From positions 10,733,264 to 10,797,263 of the forward strand of contig JABAKD010000025.1 of assembly GCA_012845835.1 (NCBI GenBank): a DNA stretch of 64,000 nucleotides, in the 5' to 3' direction. This DNA comes from Undaria pinnatifida. Its lineage: Eukaryota > Sar > Phaeophyceae > Laminariales > Alariaceae. Below are positions 10,415 through 20,834 of this stretch, piece after piece. The notes under the pieces were generated by a model. The model saw only the letters and a list, made by a program, of their open reading frames with translations. It had not been told where the DNA came from and made no database searches. Positions within the stretch are counted from its first letter, which is position 1. Every line of letters starts with the position of its first letter. The position numbers were made by a program, and so were the translations under genes.

Positions 10415-11335
10415 TTAGTTGGCCGCGTCGGCGTTGAAGACACCTATGCCTGTGTACCTACCCCGCGTGTTTTGTGCTAAATCCACCAGCCTAACCTCTT
10501 CCCGCAACCTAGACTTCATGGTGTCGGAGTTTCCAAGCTTGCCTATCCTGTCTAAACTCATTGGCTCTACCATGAGGTCCACAAGTCTTTTAGCCCTGCT
10601 GAGACAGACGAAAGTAACCCCTGTGCAGGCCTCCTGCGGCCCCAAGTCTATGACGGCCTTCTCTAATGTCTGCCCCTGTGATTCGTGATTAGTGATGGCC
10701 CAGCAGAGCCTCAACGGCAGTTGCGTCCTGACCTGCGTTCCCCCGTCCTGTCAAGTAGTGTCCACGGGATAAATCGGCACACACCCTCATACGTGCTACG
10801 GTAGGGGGGTCCCCTTTTGGGCCTTTTATTTCAGTGGCCAGGGGTCACTCGCGCGAGTAACCCCTTTGCTCCTATGCAATTTCACGTATTGTTCATGTTT
10901 TTCATTGGCGAAATAAACTCGCAATGCAAAGGTGATCTAAGCTGCGCCGAAACAAATGCCTGAACCATCTTCATCTGTGGGGTACAGAGCCACGCGTGCG
11001 AGTGGCTCAAACACACCAGTGAAAATGGGGGTACCCCCCCTACCGTAGCCTTGGTCCGGCTTTTATATCTCTCCTGAGACAACCATTCCCCGCCTGAGTA
11101 CCCTCTGAACTTGACGACAACGTAAAGGTGGAGGTTCAGCGGGGGCGCGTCGTTTGCAAACACCATCTCGACGACTTGGCCTCGAATGCCGTTCACGAGT
11201 CCAACTTGTTGGTACAGGTTCTTCGTGGGCATGACCTTGGCTCCCTTAGCTAGGTAGAGGTCCCTCGCAAGCCCCTCCGCCGTGTCTGCTGTCGCCCTTC
11301 TGGCGTTGGCGCACGGACCGAGTTTGGGTCAATCG
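10415..11335 (-). pseudogene. Pif1/Helitron-type helicase fragment, interrupted and frameshifted
   Basis: Pif1-family helicases unwind DNA; in eukaryotes similar domains also form the helicase of Helitron transposons. The 5' part (minus, 11335 to about 11058) reads DTAEGLARDLYLAKGAKVM, then LYQQVGLVNGIRGQVVEMVF and VVVKFRGYSGG, the region before the last helicase motifs. The 3' part (10794-10415) reads LCWAITNHESQGQTLEKAVI and later VTFVCLSRAKRLVDL, matching the C-terminal motif (AITIHKSQG, F-V-ALSR). It ends at a stop at 10415. Three defects are visible: a family A element at 10795-11056, a frameshift near 10735-10745 between LLDRTG and TQVRTQL, and an upstream stop near 11330. Walker A and B motifs were not found, so it is a 5'-truncated relic. 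Helitron versus host Pif1 cannot be decided here. Confidence 0.85.
10795..11056. mobile_element. Family A element inserted in the helicase
   Basis: About 262 bp, nearly identical to the copy at 364-637: same start (GCTACGGTAGGGGGGTCCCC), same TCACTCGCGCGAGT motif, same end GGTACCCCCCCTACCGTAGC then CTTGGTC. The near-identity and clean disruption of a reading frame indicate recent movement. Target-site duplications could not be defined by eye. Confidence 0.8.
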
Positions 11336-13540
11336 CCCCCAACGGACGTCTTTCTATGATGACCTACTTTCACCACGAGATAGCAGTAGGTACACTCAGC
11401 AGACACACTCCTAGCGGGCACACACTCTCCATGCCCGCTCTCCGCTGGCCACTATTGTCGCCCGCTGCGCCCGTTGTCTGCGTGCTGCCCGCTGTGTGAG
11501 CGCTGTGTGCCGGCTGTGTGAGCGGTGTGTGCTGCTGTTTTTGCCCGTGTGGTCTGATGTGTGTGTTAGTGTGTGTATTTTGTTGCTCCGTAGTGGTCTG
11601 CCTACACCTGCAGTCTAAAATCAAATGATCCCACACTAAAATCAAGTTTAGTCGAAGACACGCACGCAAACTGTTTTGTTTTCATGGGAGCCTATATTGC
11701 GAGGCCCAGGTGTAGACTAGATTAAAAACTCGCTTCGCTCGAATAAAAGGTTTCGGCCCTGAAAATGTACAGCTGCTTTCCGACGTGTTGCTTCTAACGA
11801 AAAGCCTTCGCAACCTCCGTGTGATGTTGTCTGCGTAGGTATTGCTACTAAAGAAAAACTATTGTAGCACCACAGGACCTGTGACCTCTGACCATGTGGC
11901 GCGTCTTCCGTATAGCAACAGTGTGTCCCCGCGGGCATGGGGGATGCGGAAAGTGCTCAGTTATGTTGCTGTTCGTGCCTTCGTGCGGCTGGCGATTCAG
12001 GCATGCGGCACATTAGGCCTCATACCTGAATGAAAGTAGAAACGTTGGTCAATGAAGCTACAGGGGTTGGGGGAAATTCCCTCTTTTGGCCTCCCGGAGT
12101 AGTACCTCTTACACAACCGCTGTTGCTCTGTAATCGTAAGGGCTGCCTGCTGAAGTTGTACCCGTACCACGAGGAGAAAAACGGCAGGGAGACGATGTTG
12201 CGCAAATACCCCATACATCAGAGGCAGAGTACCTTGCTCCAAGTACCAAAACCTGACACGTACGTCTGCAACGCAGCCCTATGACGCTAATGCACCTCGT
12301 CCGAAGCCATTGGGGCGGTGCTGCTTGGTGTGGTTGAAGTTTCGGGGCTCGCCTACGCTGTAGCTCTGACCCTTGGAGCCGCCTGTGCCGTCGTGACGAA
12401 CGATGTCAGTGACAGACGAGGTCTGTTTTATCCTTGCTGTTCGTGTGTTTTTTTTCGGGGGGTGGGGGGGCGAAGTATAATGAACACTCCACTGTAAAGA
12501 GGCCGGGTCGCCGGTTTGATACTTCTAGTCTACTCGTATAGGTAGTGCGCATGTACCTTGAACGTGTATAGTCTAAGTGTTCACCTTTTTTGCGCCAGTT
12601 GTCTTCCCCGCAGTAGCTGTACCACTTGAGGTGCAAAGAGGATATGGTTTAAAACGCGCCCCCCGCAGTTTCCTGTTGTATTTTATTGTTGACTACTGTG
12701 AGATCGCTCCTACGCACTCTTCAACCCAAAAAAACGCCTCGTTGACATGGCTAGTAACAATACTACTTTACCATCTATTGGTCAACGGAAAATACGTGCT
12801 AACGTAGTTCTCGCACCACCGAAGCTGTTGAACGTTTAACCCTGGCGACAACGCGAGCCACTGACATACCGACCTCTGCCAGCCTGGTACGGACCCCCGT
12901 CTTCCTTATGTGTCACGAGCGCCGCAATGAAGTTGTGCGGGTAAGGCGCTGCCGAATGACCAAAGTACAGGTACATATACGAGACGTATCTAAAATTGTA
13001 TTAAGAGGATGCTCCAAAGTAAGTTTTCGTGCTATGGTGATAGGAACAAAAGGTTGGGATTAGCCTCATCCTCCTCCAACGATCATGCCCACGAAGGCAG
13101 AAGGCGTGTGGCTCAGGAGGTGTGACGCTTTCCGTGAGGTGCGTATTATAGGCCACTGTTACACTGGTGATAGTTTGCTGGTACCTGTAGCGAATATAAA
13201 CGACGTTTTTTGTAAAAATATAGGACAACGAAAGAGTTCCATATGTAAAGTGACAGTTTGGCGCCAGCGCGGCCTCTTGAGGAAAAGGTCAAATACTATA
13301 CCTGAATAGCACCCTACCAGTATTATTATAAACATAAAAATACACTCCAGCTGTGAGATCGAATATTTTGTCGAACCTAATATTTGCAAGCTGTGTGTGA
13401 TACTCCGATCGCGCGTATTACGGGTTGTGTGTCCGCATTAAGGATATAGGTCGGTGACTCCCCTTGCAACTACAACCAGTATTATATGCCGTCTCTTTGT
13501 GTGATCGCAGACGGATAATATCTCAACTACGGGCAGATCG
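11336..13540. other. Region with minus-strand coding-like fragments, no assigned gene
   Basis: 11440-11600 is GT-rich with CTGTGTGAGCG repeats. Minus strand 12970-12833 is open for about 45 codons (LYFGHSAAPYPHNFIAALVT then KEDGGPYQAGRGRYV). Minus strand 12420-12288 reads SSVTDIVRHDGTGGSKGQSY and SVGEPRNFNHTKQHRPNGFG. Minus strand 12281-12020 reads ALQTYVSGFGTWSKVL and, after a stop, MGYLRNIVSLPFFSSWYGYN. These look like protein remnants but no family can be named. A family F fragment occupies 13310-13480. Confidence 0.45.
13310..13480 (+). repeat. Family F fragment
   Basis: Contains AAAATACACTCCAGCTGTGA, ATTTGCAAGCTGTGTGTGAT and TCCGCATTAAGGATATAGGT; it stops after the CCCCTTGCAACTACA block and lacks the G-rich part. 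Confidence 0.65.
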
Positions 13541-13882
13541 TCATTTTGTTTTCGCCCCTCTACAGCCCTCGAAACCGTCCAACTAAGTTGCAGCGCTTGC
13601 GCTTAACGGATTGCGGGGTCTCGTTCAACACTTGCATTGGTTGGTATGCGTTGCAGCCAGCCCCAAACGAATGGTTCCATGTCCAAGATTACAATCTTTC
13701 AGTATATTTCCCCAACCACAAGACTGGGAATAGCATTCTCTAGCACACATGCGCTGTGTCGCCCCTCCTTGGCGCACGTGTCACGTGCTGTGCACTGTTG
13801 CCAGAAAACACCGCATTTTCGTCCCCCTCCTCAACACCAACGATCGAACTCCGCCCACAACCTTTGTTTTTCCTGTCCGTTT

Positions 13883-14141
13883 TTGTACACAAGGCGGAAG
13901 TCTGACACCAAGTTGGATGCAAGCGTGAGGACCTTTTGCGAGGTGTTCTTCGCCTGCGGCCAAGAACGTCCCGACTGGGCGGTAACGAGCCCTCCGTACA
14001 AAGGCGCGGTCACCTTTGTAAAGGCAGCAATAAAAAATTACGTATCGAAGTACGGCGTTGCGCTGAAACCTCCCTTGTCTTTTCAGGAACCTTGCGTGGA
14101 TCGCGGTACGTGGTTCCAGGACACCGTCCTTTCTGTGGGTG
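13883..14141 (+). pseudogene. SPPY-type amino-methyltransferase-like fragment
   Basis: The frame reads KLDASVRTFCEVFFACGQER, DWAVTSPPYKGAVTFVKAAI, then YVSKYGVALKPPLSFQEPCV and DRGTWFQD. D-W-x-V-T-S-P-P-Y matches the catalytic motif IV of beta-class N4-cytosine/N6-adenine DNA methyltransferases, and the following helix and L-S-F-x-E-P are the arrangement seen in SPPY proteins. It lies in a 185-codon open frame (13637-14194), but the first 80 residues look random and the AdoMet-binding FxGxG motif was not found, so it is a fragment. Such domains occur in prokaryotes and in some eukaryotic mobile elements. Confidence 0.45.
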
Positions 14142-15404
14142 TCTTCCTGATGATGAGGGCCACGCTCCCGCCCGCCCCCGCGCTTGGTGGGTGAATCCTT
14201 GGGGGTGCGGTGCTGAGCTGGGGACAGTACAACCTCCACACGGCTTGCTTTCTGCCTGCTAGAAGCGTCGTACGGTGTTGGAGAAGCATGATATTAATAT
14301 ACTCCACAGCGATCGCGACATGAAGTAGCGACACAATTCCTTGTACGACGAGGTACTAGATACACTGAAAAAATCTCCCAAGTTTCCTGTAGGCGCATGG
14401 GCTTCCTACGACGTAGGCTGGGGCCTCCGGGTTTACTATGTTTTTTGGGGGAATCACACATCCATTTTTACATGTTTTCCATGGAATCCTTGTGAGATCC
14501 TCGCGCCGTCGAGGAATGCCCAGGTGGTTTCGCAAGGGTGCCGTGTGTTTTTCCTGCGGCTGGTGCCTATCGTACTTAGACTTGCACAGCCTCAAGACAA
14601 TACAAACGTTCCGTATATTTTCAAGTCCATATTTCGACCAGAATTTTGACAAAAACGAATATGAAAAGAAGAGATGGACTCCACGCGTCAACTTCCTCGC
14701 GAATATTGTGCGCTCTATCGTTTATAATGTGACGGGACATCGACAGACACACAGCGGGTGTTTGCGCTCTCCACGCACAACATATTGAATACGGCCTCCT
14801 TGTTCTTTGTAACTAATGGCGCGGCTAGAATAACCCACCCGCACCCCGTAACTGAACGGCAATTTCGTGCGCATCTGGCAAGCCGCTGGCAAGCCTCTAT
14901 CCCCATCATTCGACCCATCATCGCTAGATTCATCCCAGAACTCTGCCGAAGATGACAAAGATCACCCCTGCTCGCCCCTCCACCCATCCCTCCCATGACT
15001 CCTGTGCACCACTACCCCCACCAACTCTCTCGCACACTCGGTGCTCTGCGAGAACGCGTGTCACTCTTGCGCGATTGACCATAGCCTGGGGGTGGTCCGT
15101 TCTCGCACACAACAAGACATTTGCACAGCCTAAATAGAGCAAACGCTTCCCGCTTGCTGCGCGCAGCCGTGTGTCCACATCGCGGTCTTCAACAGAAGTT
15201 GCTAGCCCTGCAGACACCTCTCGGTCTCTGCAGAAAGAGGGCAACAGAAAAAGGGGTACACGGACAGCTTGCAGCTTGCGTCGAGGTCACACGCTCCTCT
15301 AAAATCAACCGATCGTGCTTCCTTGGATTTAACTTTCGTGCCATCGACGAGATCCTTCAACTGTCAAGTATTTCACCGCCTTTTACTCGTAGGCAACCAT
15401 GGAG

Positions 15405-15920
15405 CGCATTGGTTGGTTATGGTCCGTGGACCGCCAGCACCGCGTAATAGCGTTTAGAAACGTCTCTCGCATTGGATGTGTGTAGCATATACTCGCACAA
15501 ACAGGGAGGTGGGTAGCAGTGACCACCCTTTGACGAAAATGTACGACCGTCGTTAGCATAGTAAACATCAATTAGTAACGATCATTACATATGAGTCCGG
15601 TGTGGTACGTACAGGTGAGTAGACTATACACAGAAATGGGAAAAAAGGAGTATCACGAGGTAAATGTCTATGTACAGAGAGCAGTGAATACCGAAGGTCT
15701 GTCGATCGAAAAACAAGCTCGCCAGTTATGGCCCGTAGACCGACAGCGCCACGTAACGGCATAATTTATACAACTTCGGGATAATGTTGTACATGCGCGT
15801 GTATCATGTTCCCGCGAAGAAGGCGTGGGTGATGATGACCGTCTTCGGCGATAATATAACATTAAAAGCATGAACAAACGGTCCTTACATATTCGCCTAA
15901 ATTGGCACGTACAAGCGAGT
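15405..15920. repeat. Old tandem duplication, about 310-bp period
   Basis: GTTATGGTCCGTGGACCGCC at 15413 parallels GTTATGGCCCGTAGACCGAC at 15724. Later pairs: CACCGCGTAATAGCG/CGCCACGTAACGGCA, and GGTACGTACAGGTGAGTA/GGCACGTACAAGCGAGTA at 15603 and 15902. Confidence 0.6.
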
Positions 15921-16568
15921 ACACGCCGTGCCTGGTGTAGAGCAGTGTTTCTTACCAACCCTATAGCGTAGTATGGCCGCAAGCCAACCACTGGGTCAAA
16001 CGCGCAAGTGACCCCGAGCGAGACACTGCAAAAATAGGTTACAATATAGTGAACCCTCCCACCCGCTACCGTCATGCGCCACGGGAACAAACAGATAATA
16101 GGGCAAACACCCCCACCTAAGGTATATCGCGATTAGTATCTGGTGCATAATCGTGCCCTGCAGCCAACGCGGTGCATGTTTTTTATGCTACGTTTTACAA
16201 GCTAACATGTTATATACCCTACATGTACGTCCTACGATACGGGTAGCACTTTAGTCGCGTATTTTTCTTTGTTTTCAATAAGACGGGACTCCTAAAACCA
16301 CTGCAATGTCGTCGTTACGAACAACTTCCACCGCTTAACCCTCCCTGCCATCATAGCCGTGGTGACTGAGACATCGGCCCCGTCCCAGGCGAAAACGAGG
16401 CGGTGGCATATTCATCACGGCGACCTGCCGTGTCCACACAAGGTTGGTTATGCTCGGCATTCCCTCCATCCCCGTCTACCTGGTACTTGATGACGCCCGT
16501 GTGCTTTGAAATGATCTGCACTGTAGCTACATGGGAGTGGTGCGCAGATGAAAGTCCATGGGCTCTTC

Positions 16569-16733
16569 ACTTGAGGAGAACTCAATATCTCACCCGGAGA
16601 ATGACTTCCGAAGGCCTTCGTTCGCACAAGCTTCTACGCCTTAGTAGTAAATTGCAACATGTACTCGTGAAATTACTTGGCTGATGACTAACCGGTAGTT
16701 CCTCGCGTGAGGAGCTCGATCGGATCGGTATAC
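16569..16733. repeat. Family D repeat
   Basis: Runs from ACTTGAGGAGAACTCAATAT to CGTGAGGAGCTCGATCGGAT. It shares CAAGCTTCTACGCCTTAGTA and CTCGTGAAATTACTTGGCTG with copies at 43277 and 58418. The ends are near-palindromic around GAGCTCCTCACGTGAGGAG. Confidence 0.6.
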
Positions 16734-18281
16734 CTCTTTTTGGCATAAACAGTACAAGCCTTACCTCGGGATAACTCTGTACCGATACAAGGTAGGGGTC
16801 CCTCGATAAGGCGGCCGGAATACGGCGGTATCGTGTTACCAGGCAGTCAAAACAACTCTGCTCGAAAAGCCAAAAACACGCGCAACGTCGATCGAATACG
16901 GCCGATTCCTCCAATAAGGCGCGGCCGTATTGCTCTGGCGCACCACCCGCCTCGCTCTGTGGGATTCCTACCGCGTGAGGAGGTCTGGGTAAGGCGGTAT
17001 CCCGATGAAACGCTGTTAAAATCTCTCGGCGGGGCAAGAGAATGTGTTGCTCGCACACGAGAAACGAACATGACGGCTTTTCCCCCAGAAAATGTGGCGG
17101 TCGCATTGCTGTGGCACACCGCCGTTGTACTTTAGGAAGACTGCTACCGTTATACCACCGCATTCGCTCTACTACTCTTGGTCGGCACCGGGTCGTTGCT
17201 GGGGCTGGCTCCGCTTTCGCTGCTTATAATCCCCTCGTCGATACACGACACTATGCACATGTGAGTTTTCTAAATAGTTGGCTAGCGTTACACGGCATAC
17301 CGACGGCACATATTACTCGGCGAAGGTGTACCGGTTTTTGGCTGATGAGCCTCACTTGAGGAGCTCCCTACTTCAACTATGGCGTTCCAAGCATGGCGTC
17401 CCACTTGTGCGAAATTTAGAGTACCCCACCCCACAAACTGATTCTGAGCAATAAATTAAAAGTAGTGCGACTCGGTACACAAATATCCCCTTTATGTACA
17501 CTAGATGTACATCAGATATGCATTATTAGATATGCATTAGATATCTTACCCAGGTGTCCCCCCGGGCGGCGGCTCTCAACGTCTATGATATTTACGTACC
17601 TGGCGTATCGCATGTTTATTTCAATACCACATGCCCTGAAGCGTGTTTTGAGTAAACTGGAACCGCGACCCGGGGATCAAACCCATGGCCTCGGGTACAT
17701 ACAAAAAAATATTCCATGTGCAAAACAGGAAAACAACACAATTTCCGACAATATTTTGGGTGAAGGAATTTCCATGTTATCCAGACAAAACTTTGACCAA
17801 GACTTGATATTCCCCTCCATCGTAGAAAGTGCCTCCCGTCAACGGCTTCGTCGATATACGTGTTTCGAAAGCGACGAAGGGTACCGAGTAGAGGGTAAAC
17901 CCGGTTCTCACCACCCCGCCAGTGCGTCCAGATATATACCAGATATATACCTCACTCCAAGCCTGGGCTGTACCATGACGTCGTTGGCGCGGCGTCACAA
18001 AAAAAAACCGACATTCGGTCAGGTCGGGCCCATCGCGAAACCACAACCCCGCAACGGCTTACGAGTGGCAGGAATCCCACTGCCACTCTCACGCAAGCGA
18101 TTCTCACAGAGCCTCTGAAAGTCGAGAGACCGTAGAGGGTTATTCCACGCTTACGGGTGGAGCAGGTTCTGAGAAGTTTCTGAGCTCCTAACAGGAGGAG
18201 GAGCCAGCTCAATATCTCCCCCGAGAAGTGACTTTGAAGGCTTTCGTTCGCACAGCCAGACCGACCTTTCGGTGCGATAGC

Positions 18282-18610
18282 GACCAAGGCTACGGGGTGG
18301 GGTGGGGGGGGGGGGGGGGTTACCCCTATTGTGACGACCGGACACAAGCCATACCATTCGCGCTAGTGACCCAGTACCTCACGAACAAAGTAATTTTTTT
18401 TGCGGTTTTGTGTTTGGCGCAGCGTTAATTTATCACAAACCAACGTTGCGGATTGTTCTTTCGTCGACTTGAAACAAAATTCAAGAAAACGTTAAAGAGC
18501 GCGCGTAAAAGGAAGAGAGAGGTTACTCGCGCGAGTGACCTGGAGCCACTGCAAAAAAAAGACCCCCCCCCCCCCCAAAGAGACAGCGCAACCTTCCCCT
18601 ACGGTAGCCT
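18282..18610. mobile_element. Family A element
   Basis: GACCAAGGCTACGGGGTGGG at the left, TACTCGCGCGAGTGACC inside and CCCCTACGGTAGCC at the right. Includes a G tract (18304-18319) and a C tract (18564-18577) near opposite ends, as expected if the ends are inverted copies. Confidence 0.7.
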
Positions 18611-19029
18611 GTGTCTTAAGCCTTAAACCAAATGCACTCGTAAAATTATCACACTTACTGATGGTTCCACTTTTGGGGAGTTCAATCGATCAGATAGCTT
18701 AGACGCATTTAGTTGGACAAGCGCAACCCTACTTTCTTTCGAACAGCTTTGTAAATGTGACCCCCCTAAGCCAAGCAACCAAGGTGTACCCCCCCCCCTC
18801 CCCCCCTGTCCCCTATGGAAGACAATTGTTAAGCTTTTTGGTAATGGTCCAGGTAGTGTTACAGCAGCCGAAATCGTTCAATACACGTGAAGCTCCAATC
18901 TTGCAGACCCTCTCGCCGCTAAAACCACATTCACTCACAAGAATTTAGGGCATCGCCTCACACGTTCGGCGGCCCGGGTCGTCCTAGGTATATGTTCCGC
19001 TCCCTTCTCTTCCGCTCCCTTCAGATAAG

Positions 19030-19570
19030 CCATATACATAGCTTTACACACGTGTAGCTTCGCACATAGAAATGTTACGTCTCTTGAAACGCATTTCACT
19101 CGAACCGCTGCAGCCGATTTCTGGCAGTGAAACTGGCTTACTTGCTCTTACTTGCTCTTACTCCCGCCCGAACGCATTGTCGGCTCAGATGCGCCGCCGC
19201 ATCTTCTATACATGCGTGTCTCAATTTTATTTTTTACCATTGCACGGCCTGCATAACGTGTACCTCCGTGCAGCAATCTCGCATCCCTTCAAATGCGCGT
19301 AGCTCGTACCACAGCAGCGCCGAATCGTTGCAATGAGATAGGCCTACTACTTCATACCCCCGCGACAGCCTACTCTCCGCCCATTACATACGTCTTCTGT
19401 ACATACATGCGCCTCCAAGTGATTTACTAACACACAGGCTGTGTAACATGTAGCTTCGGACAAAACTAATCTTACATCTCTTCCAACGCAAAACCACCGC
19501 AGCCGGAAAATGATTGAACGAACCAAGTCTCCTACTTCTCTTTCCCCCCACTTAAGCACACTGCGGCACT
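19030..19570. repeat. Old tandem duplication, about 400-bp period
   Basis: GTGTAGCTTCGCACATAGAA with TTACGTCTCTTGAAACGCA (19050-19090) parallels ATGTAGCTTCGGACAAAACT with TTACATCTCTTCCAACGCA (19448-19492), each followed by ACC-GC-GCAGCCG. The first copy also holds a CTTACTTGCTCTTACTTGCT direct repeat. Confidence 0.55.
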
Positions 19571-20690
19571 GCTGTAGTGGTGATGTCATGCTTACGGGAT
19601 CTATTTCGGGTGGAGCTGAGGACCAATCGCGCCATTGTGGCTACCCATTTCCTCTGCGCGGTCGGTAAAAGCGTGAGCGGCTTCCGGTTTTTCGACCTGC
19701 ATCTTCGCCACGGAACAGGTTCGATATTTCTACACCAACACACACCATTTTTTTATGTCCGTTCTAAAGAGGTACAGGGCGAGATCGTGCATACGGCACA
19801 TACTTATTTCGTGAAAATTTAGCGATACCGACCGGACCGCAGCCTTGGCGGTCGTTTTACGAGGCGTGGTATGACAGATCTGGCCTTTTTCAGCTGGAAT
19901 CGTCTTTATTGACGGGGAGCGCTTCTCCACTGAGCGAAGGCCTAGCTCCGCTGAAATACCATAGTCTACCTGGTAAGCCTTATGACAACATCATATACTC
20001 CACGTGTGTGGTTATTTATGTAGGCCACGTGATAGTTTCTCGGGCTGTGCCTTCATTCTTGGAAAGCAGACTTCCGGTTAGGGTGCTATAAGACGTCCAG
20101 CGAGGGGGGGCTCCGAAAAGAAATGCGTCGACGAATCATCCCACCGCTGGGGGTGCTGCATACCATTTTTCTGAGCCACCGACATGAGGAGGAGGTGAAT
20201 AGGCCACCCGAAACACAAGAGAAGTTCGACCATGGCCCCCTCAATTTTTCTTCAACGAACCGCCGTTCCGCGGCCGTATATCTCCTCAAAGTACGGTGCC
20301 CCCTTGCCCCCCCCGACGACGTCACCGTTCGATCGCCCTAGTTGCAACCGACCAAGGAGATGCATGCAGATATTTTAATCATAGCAGCATTCTTCGCGTC
20401 GGAACAGCCACGCAACGTCCGTCAAAGGGTGTCGCTGGTTTGGGCGGGGGGCTCTCTTAGAATCGGTCACGGCTTCGAAGGTATTGGTGCGCGCACCCCC
20501 GATCAAATATCTGGTAATCGCCAATCCTTCAACAGATATAATACTCGTCAAGGTATCATGCTAACTGATGCTCCCGCACTTTTTGGGAAGCTCAGCTGCG
20601 GTCGTCACGAACATGTTTTGCCCCCCTCAACAATTGCAACCGCCACCGTGGGACTATGCCTCCCACCCATTTCGTGTGCCATGGGCCCGT

Positions 20691-20834
20691 CTAACACAAG
20701 TGCACCCCCTGGAAGGCGTCCCCCTCGCACAGACGGTCGTCCACGAAGAATGAACCATCCGGTTCTATCCTCATTCGTTCGCCTGACATGAGGTTAAACT
20801 CGTAACCCGCGTTCTCCGGGAATCCCAATGCCTC
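20691..20834 (-). CDS. vBPO: Haloperoxidase exon 13 (C-terminus)
   Basis: Encodes 47 residues from EALGFPENAGYEFNLMSGER through IEPDGSFFVDD to GVHLC and a TAG stop. Family members end with the same F-x-L-x-x-G-E-x-x-x-x-x-x-D-G-[ST]-F-x-[IV]-D pattern and a terminal Cys. Acceptor CGATGGCAG preceded by a long T tract. No clear poly(A) signal was spotted below 20691. Confidence 0.92.
   Translation of the reverse strand, partial: EALGFPENAGYEFNLMSGERMRIEPDGSFFVDDRLCEGDAFQGVHLC

Larger units (their letters stand above)
14195..20690. other. Intergenic region 3' of the haloperoxidase gene
   Basis: Diverged duplication 15405-15920; family D 16569-16733 and a second piece 18165-18265; a degraded B-like piece 17640-17840; family A 18282-18610; an A-like piece with a C tract near 18770-18805; diverged duplication 19070-19570; a minus-oriented family C remnant at about 20200-20340. 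Nothing recognised at 14200-15400 or 16750-17450. Confidence 0.65.

Noticed and set aside
13546-13743. 65-codon frame upstream of the methyltransferase-like fragment
   Set aside because: Composition is protein-like but no motif or splice link was found; left unannotated.
17660-17700. Possible tRNA T-arm or SINE B-box (GGGTTTGATCCCC on the minus strand)
   Set aside because: The CCCATGGCCT part corresponds to the conserved CCATGGCCTAGG block of family B, so it is element sequence.
17465-18118. 217-codon plus-strand open frame, the longest in the window
   Set aside because: Much of it translates a degraded family B-like repeat (for example GTACATACAAAAAAATATTC); composition is random and no motif was seen.
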